From Limihaloglobus sulfuriphilus (GTDB lineage Bacteria > Planctomycetota > Phycisphaerae > Sedimentisphaerales > Sedimentisphaeraceae), in contig NZ_CP019646.1 in NCBI RefSeq assembly GCF_001999965.1, positions 620,001-684,000 on the forward strand: DNA of 64,000 nucleotides, given 5' to 3'. The position numbers and the translations under genes were made by a program. Below, piece by piece: positions 63,101-64,000 of the stretch (its first letter is position 1; each line of letters begins with the position of its first letter). The notes under the pieces are model-generated. The model was not told the origin of the DNA, made no database searches, and saw nothing but the letters and a program-made list of their open reading frames with translations.

Positions 63101-64000
63101 GTACAGAGACAGAGCCGTTTGCTGTTGCCTGCAGGGCTGATCTGGATATGGTCAATAGAGATTTAACAGCAAATTATATTCAGACTGCTGATATTATTAT
63201 AGAGAATGGTTTCATATATAGGCATACAGTAATTGCTATATGTGAAGATGAGGAAGATGTTGGGTTTTCAGGAAAATATGACGGCAGAGACTGTGTAATT
63301 TATAACCTCATTATCAACGGTGATAAATTTGCCGGTTTATTTGGTAAGGTTGATGTTGGTGGGTATGTTTGCAATCTCAATCTTACAAATGCATCGATTG
63401 ATAATTTGAATGTCAGTTCCAGTCGTGATGTCTGTGGCAGTATTGTGGGATTGAATTATGGGAGTATTGTCGATTGTTCTTTTGATGGTTTAATGCCCGG
63501 TTCTTTTAATTGCGGAGGTATATGCGGTACCAATTATGGACTTATTTTGTCCTGTCACGCACGTGGAATTATTTCGTCACGTTATTCAACCGGTGGTGTG
63601 TGTGCTCAAAATGCAGGAACCATACTTACGAGTTCTGCAGAATGTGAGGTTCATGGTGAGGAAGAAGTTGGCGGCTTCTGTGGATATAATGCTGGTGATA
63701 TTGATAGTTGTTGTTCAAATAGTAAGGTAAAGGCACAACGGGGAAGCGGTGGCGGTTTTTGTGGAAGGAATCAAGGTAATATCACCAACAGTTATTCTCT
63801 GGGGGCCGTTGAAGGAGAAAGTACTATTGGAGGTTTCTGCGGGGAAAATGATGGATATATTAGCCAGAGTTATTCCGCAACTTCAGCACCAGGTGAAGAT
63901 GATAGTGACATGGGTGGTTTTACAGGCTCTGGTCATGAAGTTATGTCATGTTTTTGGGATATCGAAGTTTCAGGGATTGAGACCAGTGATAGTGGTGATG
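60178..64000 (+). CDS. Very large secreted GLUG-repeat protein with PASTA domain, 3' truncated
   Basis: The frame is open from ATG 60178 to the window end, at least 1274 codons. A signal peptide ends near residue 24 (FNSNLFAFA) before GGDGTTDNPYQISTQADL. Four modules of about 290-370 residues each open with a GTG/GKGT..DPF.I segment (near 60247, 61111, 61975 and 63086), followed by GLUG-like coils with GGF.G.N..G.I..CY. A PASTA domain (62899-63087) separates the third and fourth. Codons look more AT-rich than in the neighbouring exbBD. The N-terminal block matches the GLUG protein at 26469. RBS GGGGG lies upstream. Likely a surface adhesin or matrix protein. Confidence 0.85.
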   Translation, partial: MRHAALVNFAAFLSLFLFNSNLFAFAGGDGTTDNPYQISTQADLEAVNDDLEASYLLVNDIDLSGTIYNHSVIGRLNYIFKGNFDGNGHVISNLLINTSESSTGATGFFRGIKGYDTEVKNLGLNNITILSNSYSYAGGFAGFVTFSTVSNCYVTGSFKDARLLGGFCGQANSSLISNCYVNGFVEGNPSSGDVLGFGGFCGWNDSSIIENCYFSGSVKNLINIYDFGGFCGKNKSGSFKNCYFDNLSGPQNGYATSLGILQMQESESFEGFDFAGVPEDGNADYWEIEEGYLPKLSWQKDAGPLPGDLPLTTLSGTGGTDDPFLINNYEDFDEFCNNGNLEYGCYSLTVDIDLAGKSFSRSPIDRVFWGTFDGNGNIISNMSIDAGGEDVNYLALFRYIAFGRIHELGIENVNISGGERSSYNSAISGYNYCGSISSCYSSGEIVLGGNASYIGGISGYNRGGLISDCYFNGIIVGGEFAKRLGGICGYNDSVIQNCYFLGSLTAGYGSVDTGAICGYNWSDNVKDCYYHVFAGFGYDCGTPLIGLQMQDRSSYDGFDFAAVVYDGHEEIWDTVEGHCPKLVWQSGNGPVAPSDPQTSLTGSGAKDDPFIIADYVDLMEFAENEQLIGGYYLLVSDIDLGGIVFDDSVIDRYFAGQFDGAFHDIKNMNVKTADDTVAAGFFAGNNGRIQRLGVVDYMIDASGIRSSKDSVGGLAACNSGVVRECFTDGSIINTFGSTGGLCGSNFGEIGYSYSESIIEGKADIGCFVGVDGGFIHDCYSGGSITLDSLYPNSYNVGGFCGNKRGGNFIRDCYSTAAVINFDKPSYVGFIGDDDWVFDSFWDVETSGVGEAGDIYGGLIGLSTEQMQTQSSFEPAFEFADFNTGKIGWYMPEDSYPLLYWQNSEASLMPDVSGINIDDAQVVLQGTGFIIGEVKYVDSMTVPVDAVAGISVIMGGYVDRAVPIDLFVSTGITGKGTETEPFAVACRADLDMVNRDLTANYIQTADIIIENGFIYRHTVIAICEDEEDVGFSGKYDGRDCVIYNLIINGDKFAGLFGKVDVGGYVCNLNLTNASIDNLNVSSSRDVCGSIVGLNYGSIVDCSFDGLMPGSFNCGGICGTNYGLILSCHARGIISSRYSTGGVCAQNAGTILTSSAECEVHGEEEVGGFCGYNAGDIDSCCSNSKVKAQRGSGGGFCGRNQGNITNSYSLGAVEGESTIGGFCGENDGYISQSYSATSAPGEDDSDMGGFTGSGHEVMSCFWDIEVSGIETSDSGD

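Overview
The window reads as chromosomal DNA of a planctomycete of the class Phycisphaerae, most like the anaerobic Sedimentisphaerales lineage. This is inferred from gene content: a PEP-CTERM protein, several secreted dockerin/GLUG proteins, an H-X9-DG pseudopilin, a GH38-like alpha-mannosidase and a McsA/McsB pair sit among ordinary bacterial housekeeping genes. No 16S gene is present, so this placement is not proof.

Region 1 (1-15,100) is core. It holds cmk-plsC, prfA and rpmE, a tRNA-Gly, trigger factor, two small envelope proteins, pdxB and two conserved unknowns. A long leftward operon follows: tpiA, secG, yicC, gmk, rpoZ, coaC, coaB, trmB, rmuC and a DUF1638 gene. CoaB and CoaC are separate overlapping genes rather than the usual fusion.

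Region 2 (15,100-25,370) carries a PEP-CTERM surface protein behind a long leader, a GH38-family enzyme that seems to lack its nucleophile, a flavin reductase, thpR, recA and a phoB-phoR pair. The phoB promoter has three 11-bp-spaced repeats directly upstream of a -10 box and appears leaderless.

Region 3 (25,370-30,150) is repeat-rich: four copies of a roughly 175-205 bp direct repeat, a dispersed inverted-repeat element, a large secreted GLUG/dockerin protein, a 19-bp tandem repeat, a possible transposase scrap and a degenerate membrane-anchored amidase.

Region 4 (30,400-40,250) has coaD with a 6-pyruvoyl-tetrahydropterin-synthase-like gene, mcsA-mcsB, a TPP riboswitch controlling thiC, a Tat-exported aldo/keto reductase and a four-gene leftward catabolic operon (unknown protein, PfkB kinase, DUF4432 epimerase-like protein, polyol-phosphate dehydrogenase-like protein) behind its own promoter and operator-like palindrome.

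Region 5 (40,250-43,000) is the most unusual part. A second copy of the inverted-repeat element is followed by a compact cassette: a 64-residue conserved protein, a GHKL ATPase, a DUF4325/STAS-like protein and a PIN-domain nuclease. Downstream lies a 41-codon scrap that looks like the N-terminus of a type III restriction helicase. I read this as a defence-type cassette in the remains of a restriction-modification locus, with a partner-switch ATPase/STAS pair placed to control a PIN RNase.

Region 6 (43,000-64,000) has an Fbp-like ABC permease and ATPase without a binding protein, and a secreted set (pseudopilin, endonuclease/exonuclease/phosphatase-dockerin, PASTA-dockerin). A ptsP/pyrE/purB group on the minus strand, redox genes, a LolA-like protein and ExbB/ExbD come next. 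The window ends inside a very large GLUG-repeat protein made of four modules with a PASTA domain between the third and fourth.
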